Assembly (NCBI RefSeq): GCF_030548465.1
Contig: NZ_JAUOSF010000001.1
Location: forward strand, 615,375-679,374
DNA: 64,000 nucleotides
Source: Tamlana sp. 2_MG-2023
Lineage (GTDB): Bacteria; Bacteroidota; Bacteroidia; Flavobacteriales; Flavobacteriaceae
Reading direction: 5' to 3'
In this document: positions 30,711 to 39,265 of the stretch, one piece after another
Numbering within the stretch: position 1 is the stretch's first letter
Layout: each line of letters begins with the position of its first letter
Made by a program: the position numbers and the translations under genes
The notes under the pieces: generated by a model
What the model saw: the letters and a program-made list of their open reading frames with translations, nothing else
What the model was told of the DNA's origin: nothing
The model's database searches: none

Positions 30711-31589
30711 ATGTTTTTTATGATTTTTAAAATTTTAAGACCTAAAATGGCTTTACTGTTCTTAGCTGTTTCATCTCCCATATTTGCTCAAAAAGATTTT
30801 CAAGGAAAGGCCTATTACGAATCTAAAACGTCCATTGATATGAGCAATTTTGGAGGTAGAGGTATGAATGAAGAGCGAAAAAAGGAAATTGCTGCACGTA
30901 TGAAAAGCGCTTTAGAAAAAACTTTCATACTAACATTCAATCAATCGGAGTCAATTTATGAGGAAGAAGAGCGTTTAGATGCCCCTGGTGATAGCAGGTC
31001 TATGCGTTTTGGTATGATGGCTGGTTCGGGTGGCGATCAATATAAAAACATAAAAACACAGCAAATATCTCAAACACAAGATCTTTTCGGGAAGCAATTT
31101 TTAATAAAAGATAGTTTACAAAATTTAGACTGGAAGATTACTGGTGAAACGAAAACCATTGGAAAATATATGTGTTTTAAGGCAGAAGCCATAAAGCCTA
31201 AAACAGGCATTGATTTTCGTGACTTTAGAAGACCTCCTCGTGACGACGAAAAACCAAAAGATTCTATAAATGCTAAAAAAGAAAATCAAAAAGAACCCGT
31301 TCAAGAGATTTTGGTGACAGCGTGGTATACACCACAAATACCTGTAAATCTTGGACCTGATGTGTATTGGGGTTTACCTGGTTTAATCTTAGAAATTAGT
31401 GCAGATAATACCACGATACTATGTTCTAAAATAGTAATTAACCCTTCAGAAAAATCAAAAATAAAAGAACCTACCAAAGGAAAAGAAGTGACTCAAACTG
31501 AGTTTGATGAAATTTCTAAAGCCAAAATGGAAGAAATGCGAGAAATGCGTGGAGGTCGTGGCGGAAGAGGCGGTGGCGGACGCCGATAA
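30711..31589 (+). CDS. GLPGLI family exported protein
   Basis: This 292-residue protein has a signal peptide ending near FAQ (residue 26) and the diagnostic motif in VYWGLPGLILEIS near residue 222 that names the GLPGLI family. A basic, glycine/arginine-rich tail (about 278-292) ends the protein. GLPGLI proteins are of unknown function and are usually paired with an outer-membrane beta-barrel protein, as here (next gene 26 nt away). A TAGATTTG element at 30654-30661 may be the -7 box of the pair. ATG codons at 30711 and 30720 are both possible starts. Confidence 0.85.
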   Translation: MFFMIFKILRPKMALLFLAVSSPIFAQKDFQGKAYYESKTSIDMSNFGGRGMNEERKKEIAARMKSALEKTFILTFNQSESIYEEEERLDAPGDSRSMRFGMMAGSGGDQYKNIKTQQISQTQDLFGKQFLIKDSLQNLDWKITGETKTIGKYMCFKAEAIKPKTGIDFRDFRRPPRDDEKPKDSINAKKENQKEPVQEILVTAWYTPQIPVNLGPDVYWGLPGLILEISADNTTILCSKIVINPSEKSKIKEPTKGKEVTQTEFDEISKAKMEEMREMRGGRGGRGGGGRR

Positions 31590-31615
31590 AATATAAATAA
31601 ATCAAACCTTATTTT

Positions 31616-34327
31616 ATGAATAAATTAATCGTTTTAACCTTTCTGTTAGCTACAATAACGCTATCCGCTCAGGTTAAATTTGAAGGTGTTGTTAAAGACA
31701 GTGTCGGTATTGCTTTAGAGTTGGCAAATGTTATCGCCATAAACAAAGAATCCCAAAAATTAGAGGCCTACGGTATTACGACTCCAGAAGGCCGTTTTAG
31801 GTTAAGCCTTGAAAAAAACGCCAATTATAATATTCAAGTGAGTTACATTGGGATGAAAACATTACAGCTTGAAATAGCAGCTACCGATAAAGACATCACT
31901 AAAAATTTCATCATGGAATACGATAATACTTTAGATGAAATCGAGCTGGTATACGAAATGCCCGTAACTATAAAAGGAGATACCATAGTTTATAATACAG
32001 ACTCCTTTACCTCTGGAACAGAACGTAAACTTGAAGATGTTTTAAACAAGTTACCCGGCGTGGAGGTTAATGATGATGGTGAAATAGAGGTAGAAGGAAA
32101 AACAGTTGGCAAAGTCATGATTGAAGGTAAAGATTTCTTTGATGGCGATTCTAAGCTTGCCACAAAAAATATTCCTGCTAATGCGATTGATAAAGTAGAG
32201 GTTTTAAAAAATTATGCTGAAATCGGACAACTAAGTGGGGTGACAAATAACCAAGATAATATTGCTATAAACATTAAGTTAAAAGAAGGCAAGAAGAATT
32301 TTTGGTTTGGCGATATTACTGGAGGTGCAGGTGTGGCTACTAGTGATGGGCTATACTTATTTCAGCCAAAGTTATTTTATTACAGTCCAGAATACAGTAT
32401 CAACGTTATTGGTGATATCAATAATATCGGAGAAATAGCCTTTACAAGACGCGATTATTTCAATTTTACAGGTGGTTTTAGGAGTCCGAGTAGAAATAGC
32501 GGAACCAATATAGACTTAGGCAGTAATAGTTTAGGTTTTTTAACAGCTCAGAATAATAGGGCAAAGGAAATTAATACCAAGTTTGGTGCTGCGAATTTCA
32601 CGTATTCACCTAAAGAAACTTTAGATTTAAGTGGGTTTGCTATTTTTTCAAACAGTAAAACAGTAATGCAAGAGAATAAGGCCACTCAATATACCGATCC
32701 AGAATTAGGAATTCCGGATGAACTCTCACAAAGTAACACAGTACAAAGAAGCGATTTAGGTATGTTAAAGTTTAGTGTGGCATACAAACCTAACACAAAC
32801 AATCAATTGGATTACGATATTTTGGCTAGAACATCAAAAGAGTCGCAAGAGCAATTATTTTTATCTTCTATTAACGGTGATATAAACGAGTTGGAGAATG
32901 CGAATCCTTTTAGTGTTAATCAGAATTTTAATTACTATTACACCTTAAATGAAAAAAATATTTTTGCTGTAGAAGTTCAGAATTTGATTCAAGATGAAGA
33001 CCCGTTTTACAACGCATATTTAGAGGATAAAGCCAATTATGAAGATGTGGCAGATGCCTTGGGTTTAGATGATTTTCAAACGGGATATAACGTTTCACAG
33101 GAAAAACGAGTAAAATCAAATCAAACAGATGCTAAAATTGATTATTGGAATATTTTAAATCAAAAAAGTGACTTAAATATCACTTTAGGAACCATCTACA
33201 GCAAGCAAGATTTTAATTCCGATATTTTTCAAACTTTAGACGATGGAACAGATCAAGATGTGACGCCTACCATAAATGATGGGTTAGGAACCAATGATGT
33301 CAGCTATAGATTTAGTGATTTATATGTAGGAGCACATTACCGATTAAAAACAGGTCTTTTTACTTTTACTCCTGGTTTTTCCGCTCATGCCTATAGTTCA
33401 AAAAACGAACAGTTTAATGAAACGTACGTTGATGATTTTTTCAGACTGTTACCAGATTTCAATGTGATTTTACAGTTGAAAAAAAGTGAACAAATAACTT
33501 TTAATTATGCCATGCAAACCGATTTTACAGATGTAAATCAACTAGCGGAAGGTTTGGTGTTAAATAGTTATAGCTCTATTTATGCTGGAAATCCAGAATT
33601 AGAGAGTGCCTTGTCTCATAAGTTAAACTTGTCTTATTTCAGTTTTAATATGTTTAACTATACAAACGTTAGAGCTCGAATTAATTATAGTAAAACGGTT
33701 GATAGAATTAGAACAAGCTCTCAATTTGTACCTGGAGGAGTAGTACGAGTAAGTTCTCCTTTTAACTCAGGATTGGCCGATGAAAGTGCCAGTATCAATG
33801 GTAATTTTGAAAAAACCATTGGTAAATTTAGAACGACGTTAAGTGGAAATTTAAGTTATAATAAATTTAATCAGTTTGTAAATAATCAGGCGTCTACCAA
33901 CGAAAATTATGCACAAACTTATAGAGCTAGAGTAAGAACTAATTTTAGAGAAGCACCAAATTTTGAACTCGGTTACCGTTATTCAATTCAAGATAACGAT
34001 CAAGGAACAAGCAGAACTAAGTTTTATACCAATGCGCCTTCAATAAATTTCGATGCGTTAATTTTTAAAACCTTTACCTTTAAAACCAATTATTCCCACA
34101 ATAGATTTAGTGATGAATCAAAGACATTAAATACCTTCGAATTCTGGGATGCTTCACTTTCTTATAGAAAAAACAAGGATAGTAAGTGGGAATATGAGCT
34201 TAAAGCGACAAATTTATTAGATACCCAATCACAAAACACAAGTAACTCTAATAATATATCTGTAAGTGTTACAGAGTATTACATACAGCCGCGATTTGTT
34301 ACCTTCAGATTACGCTACGATTTATAA
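31616..34327 (+). CDS. Outer-membrane beta-barrel protein with carboxypeptidase-like regulatory and plug domains (TonB-receptor-like)
   Basis: This 903-residue exported protein has a signal peptide (to about residue 18) followed by a CarboxypepD_reg-like domain (about 19-105). A plug-like region follows (about 125-205), with LEDVLNKLPGVEV and IPANAIDKVEVLKNY. The remainder is a long series of alternating beta strands forming a barrel. No classical TonB box is obvious. The partner is the GLPGLI protein encoded just upstream; the pair probably acts at the outer membrane on an unknown substrate. Confidence 0.85.
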   Translation: MNKLIVLTFLLATITLSAQVKFEGVVKDSVGIALELANVIAINKESQKLEAYGITTPEGRFRLSLEKNANYNIQVSYIGMKTLQLEIAATDKDITKNFIMEYDNTLDEIELVYEMPVTIKGDTIVYNTDSFTSGTERKLEDVLNKLPGVEVNDDGEIEVEGKTVGKVMIEGKDFFDGDSKLATKNIPANAIDKVEVLKNYAEIGQLSGVTNNQDNIAINIKLKEGKKNFWFGDITGGAGVATSDGLYLFQPKLFYYSPEYSINVIGDINNIGEIAFTRRDYFNFTGGFRSPSRNSGTNIDLGSNSLGFLTAQNNRAKEINTKFGAANFTYSPKETLDLSGFAIFSNSKTVMQENKATQYTDPELGIPDELSQSNTVQRSDLGMLKFSVAYKPNTNNQLDYDILARTSKESQEQLFLSSINGDINELENANPFSVNQNFNYYYTLNEKNIFAVEVQNLIQDEDPFYNAYLEDKANYEDVADALGLDDFQTGYNVSQEKRVKSNQTDAKIDYWNILNQKSDLNITLGTIYSKQDFNSDIFQTLDDGTDQDVTPTINDGLGTNDVSYRFSDLYVGAHYRLKTGLFTFTPGFSAHAYSSKNEQFNETYVDDFFRLLPDFNVILQLKKSEQITFNYAMQTDFTDVNQLAEGLVLNSYSSIYAGNPELESALSHKLNLSYFSFNMFNYTNVRARINYSKTVDRIRTSSQFVPGGVVRVSSPFNSGLADESASINGNFEKTIGKFRTTLSGNLSYNKFNQFVNNQASTNENYAQTYRARVRTNFREAPNFELGYRYSIQDNDQGTSRTKFYTNAPSINFDALIFKTFTFKTNYSHNRFSDESKTLNTFEFWDASLSYRKNKDSKWEYELKATNLLDTQSQNTSNSNNISVSVTEYYIQPRFVTFRLRYDL

Positions 34328-34347
34328 AAAAAGTTTCACTTTTTATT

Positions 34348-34377
34348 TTGTAGAATAAAGAAACCGTGATATATTTG
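34348..34377 (+). promoter_or_regulatory. Promoter of tRNA-Tyr (TTG-N19-TATATTTG)
   Basis: TTG at 34348-34350 and TATATTTG at 34370-34377 are 19 nt apart, with the mature tRNA starting 12 nt after the -7 box. The same sequence and spacing precede the SRP RNA gene. Confidence 0.72.
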
Positions 34378-34388
34378 CACTCGGTTTT

Positions 34389-34470
<82 letters not shown>

Positions 34471-34480
34471 CAAAAATTGA

Positions 34481-34508
34481 AAAGCAAGCTTTTAAAGCTT
34501 GCTTTTTT
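34481..34508 (+). terminator. Terminator of tRNA-Tyr
   Basis: AAAGCAAGCTT / AAGCTTGCTTT stem with a 3-nt loop followed by a T run, 10 nt after the tRNA. Confidence 0.82.
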
Positions 34509-34532
34509 TGTTTTATTCTATTTTGAAATTTG

Positions 34533-36440
34533 TTAGGTTTCGTCCATTTTAGTTTTTTCATTTTTTAGATATTTATCTAGAAATTTCAGGATGCTGCTAT
34601 AAGCTTCTATCTGGTTTTCTTTTTTTACAAAACCATGACCTTCATCTTCAAATAAAACATATTCTACAGGAACACCATTTTTCTTTACACCTGCAACAAT
34701 TTCATCAGATTCAACTTGTAAAACCCTTGGGTCTTTAGAACCTTGTAGTACGATAAGCGGTTTGGTAACTTTATCGGTATGGAATAATGGTGAAATACGC
34801 TTTAAACGCACTGAATCAGCTGTAAATGGATCACCTAATTCTTTGTATAAAGCTTCTCTAAACGATTCCCAGTAAGGAGGTATACTCTTTAATGTACGCA
34901 TCCAATTGGTAACTCCAAACAAGTTTACACCAACATCAAATTCTTCAGGGGTGTAGGTTAAGGCTGCCATGGTCATATAACCACCATAGGAACCACCAAT
35001 AATCCCGATATGCTCACCGTCAACTTCAACTTGTTTTGCTAACCAGTTTTTACCTTCTACACAATCTTGTAAATCTTTTTCACCATGGTTTTTATCATCC
35101 ATTTGAAAAAAGGTCTTACCATAGCCACTACTACCACGATTATTTACTGCTAAAACCGCATAACCATGATTAACTAAATATTGAATTAAAGCACTAAAAT
35201 TTTGACGAGTTTGTCCGCCTGGCCCGCCATGAACCCATACCATAGCAGGTACTTTGTTTGTTTTAGAGGCTTGATGAGGTAAGTAATAAATAGCAGGGAT
35301 TTCGGTACCATCAAACGACTTATAACGAATAACCTTAGCTGTAACTAAATCTTCTGGAAGGATATCTTTGTTTAGGACATGCGTTAATTTGGATTGCTTT
35401 TTAGTTTCTAAATTGTACGTGTATAGATCGGAAGGTGAATTCGAACCTCCAACATACATGCGCATCCATTTTTCATCACGGCTAAACCCTACACTTGTGA
35501 TGCTTTGATTATCAAAACTTGGCAGGTTAATGGGCTTCATGGTTTTAGTATCTAAGACTTCAATAGTGTTTTTACCATCTTCATTAATATAAACCACCAT
35601 GTAATTTCCGTTATGAGTCAGTCTAATTCCTGAGATGTCCCACGATTTTTCAATACGTTTTATCTTTTCTTTTGAATTTAAATCATATGACATCAAGTAT
35701 GAAAATTCACCACCATCATCAGTAGTATAATAAAACGTTTTATGGTCTTTTGAAAAATCTTGAGCAGAATTGGCACTCAAATTATCATTTATTTGCGTGG
35801 TTTCTTTTGTACTTACATCGTAAATGAATAAATCATTGTCATTTGTATTCATGGTTTTTGAGAGTGCAATATAATTTTCATCATCAGACATGGCACTATA
35901 GTCTAAACCATCATTATTTTGGTAAATCATTTCAGAAGTGTAATCATCAATCGATAATTTATAGACATCGAAAAATCGAGGATCCCGTTTGTTGGACCCA
36001 AAATATAAAAAGTGCTCATCCTTAGACCAGCCATAAAAACTGGATTTAGCGCCAGTAAAAGGCGTAATGTCTTCAATAGTACCATCCAACTCTCTAACAA
36101 AAAGATGATTAATTTCATCACCATTACCATCTGCTTGTAAAAGCATTCTGTTATCATTAGGGAAATAAGATTCAGCAAAAAAGGAGGTGCTATCCGATTC
36201 AGTAATAGGTGTTATTTCTCCGCCTTCAATTGGGATAGTATATGCATTATATATTCCAGATCGATTGCTTGTGACTAATAGTTTGCTGTTGTCTGACGAG
36301 AAACTGCCACCACCAACAGATTCATTATCCATAAATTGTTTAATGGTGTATTGGTTAACTTGTCTTTCAACTTCCTTAGTTTTTTCTTTACAAGAAAAGA
36401 AAAGCGTGACAAAAATAAGCCCTAAAATTTTAGTTTTCAT
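34533..36440 (-). CDS. S9 family prolyl oligopeptidase-like lipoprotein
   Basis: This 635-residue serine peptidase is exported and lipid-anchored (lipobox FFSC, Cys17). The N-terminal two-thirds (about 30-370) is a beta-propeller of WD40/TolB-like repeats. The C-terminal alpha/beta-hydrolase has VHGGPGGQ, the nucleophile in IIGGSYGGYMT (Ser near 495), the aspartate in LQGSKDPRV and the histidine in EDEGHGFVK. It probably degrades peptides in the periplasm or at the cell surface. No operon partner is evident. Confidence 0.92.
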   Translation of the reverse strand: MKTKILGLIFVTLFFSCKEKTKEVERQVNQYTIKQFMDNESVGGGSFSSDNSKLLVTSNRSGIYNAYTIPIEGGEITPITESDSTSFFAESYFPNDNRMLLQADGNGDEINHLFVRELDGTIEDITPFTGAKSSFYGWSKDEHFLYFGSNKRDPRFFDVYKLSIDDYTSEMIYQNNDGLDYSAMSDDENYIALSKTMNTNDNDLFIYDVSTKETTQINDNLSANSAQDFSKDHKTFYYTTDDGGEFSYLMSYDLNSKEKIKRIEKSWDISGIRLTHNGNYMVVYINEDGKNTIEVLDTKTMKPINLPSFDNQSITSVGFSRDEKWMRMYVGGSNSPSDLYTYNLETKKQSKLTHVLNKDILPEDLVTAKVIRYKSFDGTEIPAIYYLPHQASKTNKVPAMVWVHGGPGGQTRQNFSALIQYLVNHGYAVLAVNNRGSSGYGKTFFQMDDKNHGEKDLQDCVEGKNWLAKQVEVDGEHIGIIGGSYGGYMTMAALTYTPEEFDVGVNLFGVTNWMRTLKSIPPYWESFREALYKELGDPFTADSVRLKRISPLFHTDKVTKPLIVLQGSKDPRVLQVESDEIVAGVKKNGVPVEYVLFEDEGHGFVKKENQIEAYSSILKFLDKYLKNEKTKMDET

Positions 36441-36746
36441 GAGGTAAAAATTTTCTTTCTAATTGTATATTAGAGTGTTATTTCTAAATATACAAATTAT
36501 TGTGGATTATTTAAATCGAGGAATACCACTTTATAGAATTAATGTAGAAAATGGAAAAAAGTAAGGTACTTGAATTTTTAAGCGTAGAGGAAGAGTGTTT
36601 TGGCTTTCTTTCATGTTCAGATTTAATAGTTTAAAATTGCAAATATGAGCTATTGAAATAACATTAAAATAGGCTACTTCGTTTCTATTAAAAGAAGTTG
36701 AGTTTTTAATTGTTAAGGAAAGCTAATATTTAAACCTATAAACCAA
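36441..36746. other. Gene-free region between two minus-strand hydrolase genes
   Basis: About 305 bp, AT-rich, with no reading frame, hairpin or repeat that I recognise. It presumably contains the promoter of the S9 peptidase gene, near a TATATTTA sequence about 35 nt from its start. Confidence 0.45.
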
Positions 36747-37898
36747 TTATTTAATACTATTTAGTAGAGTTGATGTTTCAATAGCTGGATACCAAGCAGA
36801 AACCGTAGCGTCGTCTATTGAAAATACAAAAGTGTAGTTGTTAGAGCTCATAGTGCCAACATAAGATTGATATCCAAGTGTTTGACCACCATGCCCCAAG
36901 GATAAATTCATGAGGTTAACGACACCAGCTCCATAAGTGACAGCACCAGGTACCATATCATTGAAGTAATCATTTTTAATACTGTTAATTGTATTTAAAT
37001 CCTTAAATAGTTTGCCTTTGTTCCAAGCTGTTATGAAAGTTTGCATATCATCTAAATTGGATATTATTTCGCCAGCAGCACCAGCCATGGTAAGTGGCAT
37101 TAATGTTATTTTGTCTTTATAATGCCCTTTTGGCCTTTTGGCATTAGGGAAAATAGAACCTAAGTAAGTGTTTTTTAATGCTAATGGGGCTATTATATGT
37201 TCTTGAATATATTCTGGATAAGTTTGTTTTGAAAGTTTTTCAATAATTAACCCAAGTAATATGTAATTGACATTACAATATGAAAATTTTGAACCAGGAA
37301 TAAATACGTTTTGGTCAGGGTTGGCTTTTGCCATATTAATCAATTTTTCAGCAGTAAAAAGTTCGGAAGGGTCGCTGTGTAATTCAACAACTTTTTCTTC
37401 ATCTTCTAAAAAATATTCGGGAAATCCAGAGGTGTGATTTAAAAGGTTAATCACCTTGACGGAATCGATATAGTTTTTACTGTCAACAATGAGCAAATCA
37501 TCATAGAAAGTTTCATTCGGCAGAACAGCAGTGAGATAGTCATCAAGTTTTAACTTCTTTTGTTCTATAAGTTGAAAGATTGAAGCAGCAGTAAACATTT
37601 TGGTGCAACTTCCAATTTCATACAAATCATTAAAATCGGTTATTTTTTCGTTAGTTCTACCATCAAAACCACTGTAATATGCTGTTGTATTAGGGCCTTT
37701 AATCGTGGCAGTCATTCTACAGCCATTTGTGGTAGCTACTTTAGCTACTAAGGAGTCTAAACCAGATTTAGCCGTTTGCGGAATTTCTAATTTAGGAGTT
37801 TCAACTGGAATTTGAACAGCTATTTGCGACTTGTTCAGATGGCTTTTACAAGAAGAAATTATAATTAAAAAAATAATTAGAATTGTACCTTTTTTCAT
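36747..37898 (-). CDS. Serine beta-lactamase-like hydrolase (class C / DD-peptidase fold), lipoprotein
   Basis: This 383-residue exported lipoprotein (lipobox ISSC, Cys17) belongs to the beta-lactamase/penicillin-binding family. The nucleophile motif SxxK is SCTK in EIGSCTKMFTAA (near 108). The second motif Y-x-N is YCN in FSYCNVNYILLG (near 210). A third HxG-like motif is in GHGGQTLGYQS near 338. Proteins like this include esterases and D-aminopeptidases as well as lactamases; beta-lactam resistance cannot be inferred. It is transcribed alone. Confidence 0.83.
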   Translation of the reverse strand: MKKGTILIIFLIIISSCKSHLNKSQIAVQIPVETPKLEIPQTAKSGLDSLVAKVATTNGCRMTATIKGPNTTAYYSGFDGRTNEKITDFNDLYEIGSCTKMFTAASIFQLIEQKKLKLDDYLTAVLPNETFYDDLLIVDSKNYIDSVKVINLLNHTSGFPEYFLEDEEKVVELHSDPSELFTAEKLINMAKANPDQNVFIPGSKFSYCNVNYILLGLIIEKLSKQTYPEYIQEHIIAPLALKNTYLGSIFPNAKRPKGHYKDKITLMPLTMAGAAGEIISNLDDMQTFITAWNKGKLFKDLNTINSIKNDYFNDMVPGAVTYGAGVVNLMNLSLGHGGQTLGYQSYVGTMSSNNYTFVFSIDDATVSAWYPAIETSTLLNSIK

Positions 37899-38002
37899 GG
37901 TTGTGCTTTAAAAGCTAAAAATTAGTTATTTTTTTTTAATTCAGAGGTAATTTTAAAAAAATCTATGATGCTCTAAAAGACTAGAACTTACTATATATGC
38001 AT

Positions 38003-38040
38003 AAAAAAAGGCCTGAATAACGAAGTTAAACAGACCTTTA
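38003..38040 (-). terminator. Probable terminator of ribBA
   Basis: On the minus strand TAAAGGTCTG pairs with CAGGCCTTTT (one G-U pair) across a 15-nt loop and is followed by T residues, about 35 nt past the ribBA stop. Confidence 0.6.
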
Positions 38041-38073
38041 ATATATTGTTGAAGTATGGTAACTTCTTTATTT

Positions 38074-39237
38074 TTAATAGCCTACAGAATCTACAATTTC
38101 CAATCCGTATCCAATTAAACCAACGCGTTTACTGCGTTGTTCTGAATTTGAAATTAAACGTAGTTTATGAATATTTAAATCATGTAAAATTTGAGCACCT
38201 ATACCAAAATCGCGATTATCCATCTTGATTTTAGGTGCTTTTGTGATATTCTCTTCAGTTTGATTATCCTTTAAAAATGATAATCGTTTGAGAATATCCA
38301 TGGATTGAGCTTCTTGGTTTATAAAAAGGATAGCACCTTTTCCTTCGTCGTTGACTACTTTAAACATGGCGTTTAAGTCATCATCAGCCTTATTGGTAAG
38401 CGTTCCTAAGATGTCATTATTTACAAGTGTAGAATTGATTCTGGTTAAAACAGGTTCATCTGCTTTCCAAATACCTTTAGTTAAGGCAATATGTACTTGA
38501 TTATTTGTAGTTTGCTTGTAAGCTCTTAGTCTGAAACTACCAAAACGAGTTTCTAATTGGAAATCTTCTTTTTTCTCAATTAAAGAGTCATGTTGCATGC
38601 GGTATGCTACTAAATCTTCAATGGAAACTATTTTGATATCATGCTTTTTAGCCACTTCCATAAGTTGTGGTAGTCGCGCCATGGTACCATCTTCATTCAT
38701 AATTTCAACAATAACACCAGCAGGTTTTAAGCCTGCTAATCTTGCAAAATCGATGGCCGCTTCGGTGTGGCCTGTACGTCTTAACACCCCACCTTCTTTA
38801 GCTACTAATGGGAAAATATGCCCAGGTCGAGCTAAATCGAACGGTTTAGTATCATCATCAACGAGTGCCTGAACTGTTAGCGCTCTATCTGCTGCCGAAA
38901 TCCCTGTGGTAACACCTTTTCCTTTTAAATCTACCGAAACCGTAAAAGCAGTCTCCATATGATCGGTATTGTTACGAACCATCATATGTAAATCTAAATC
39001 TTTACAGCGGTTTTCTGTCAATGGTGCACAAATCAATCCGCGACCTTGAGTTGCCATAAAATTGATGATTTCTGGTGTAATCTTTTCAGCCGCAGCTAAA
39101 AAATCACCTTCATTTTCTCTGTTTGCATCGTCAACAACAATAATAACCTTTCCATGTCTTATGTCTTCTATTGCAGAATGAATGGAATTAAGTTCAAATT
39201 TTGGTGTTGTATCTTGTGTCATAGGTTCTAGTATCAT
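38074..39237 (-). CDS. ribBA: 3,4-dihydroxy-2-butanone 4-phosphate synthase with degenerate GTP cyclohydrolase II domain
   Basis: The N-terminal domain (about 15-215) is an intact RibB that converts ribulose 5-phosphate for riboflavin synthesis: DDANRENEGDF carries the metal and catalytic acids, and RRTGHTEAAIDFA is intact. The C-terminal half (about 220-387) is RibA-shaped but lacks the zinc site. Aligned to RxHSECLTGDxxxSLRCDCG, the three cysteines are replaced by Leu271, Asn282 and Ala284. The NRDFGIGAQIL segment is kept. GTP cyclohydrolase II activity is therefore unlikely, and a separate RibA is expected elsewhere. The first ATG is 4 nt from a TATCTTTG box; the second ATG (MTQDT) is an alternative start. 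Confidence 0.92.
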   Translation of the reverse strand: MILEPMTQDTTPKFELNSIHSAIEDIRHGKVIIVVDDANRENEGDFLAAAEKITPEIINFMATQGRGLICAPLTENRCKDLDLHMMVRNNTDHMETAFTVSVDLKGKGVTTGISAADRALTVQALVDDDTKPFDLARPGHIFPLVAKEGGVLRRTGHTEAAIDFARLAGLKPAGVIVEIMNEDGTMARLPQLMEVAKKHDIKIVSIEDLVAYRMQHDSLIEKKEDFQLETRFGSFRLRAYKQTTNNQVHIALTKGIWKADEPVLTRINSTLVNNDILGTLTNKADDDLNAMFKVVNDEGKGAILFINQEAQSMDILKRLSFLKDNQTEENITKAPKIKMDNRDFGIGAQILHDLNIHKLRLISNSEQRSKRVGLIGYGLEIVDSVGY

Positions 39238-39241
39238 GGTG

Positions 39242-39249
39242 CAAAGATA
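39242..39249 (-). promoter_or_regulatory. -7 element abutting the ribBA start codon
   Basis: The minus strand reads TATCTTTG, CACC, ATG. This repeats the TAnnTTTG-N4-ATG arrangement and leaves no room for an FMN riboswitch in a leader. Confidence 0.45.
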
Positions 39250-39265
39250 TTGCTAATTTTATTGA

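Noticed and set aside
36747..37898. Antibiotic resistance beta-lactamase
   Set aside because: The SxxK and YxN motifs show the fold, but this family is dominated by esterases and peptidases. No evidence in the sequence specifies lactam hydrolysis.
39238..39265. FMN riboswitch before ribBA
   Set aside because: The gap to the neighbouring gene is about 28 bp and the -7 box ends 4 nt before the ATG, leaving no leader to fold.
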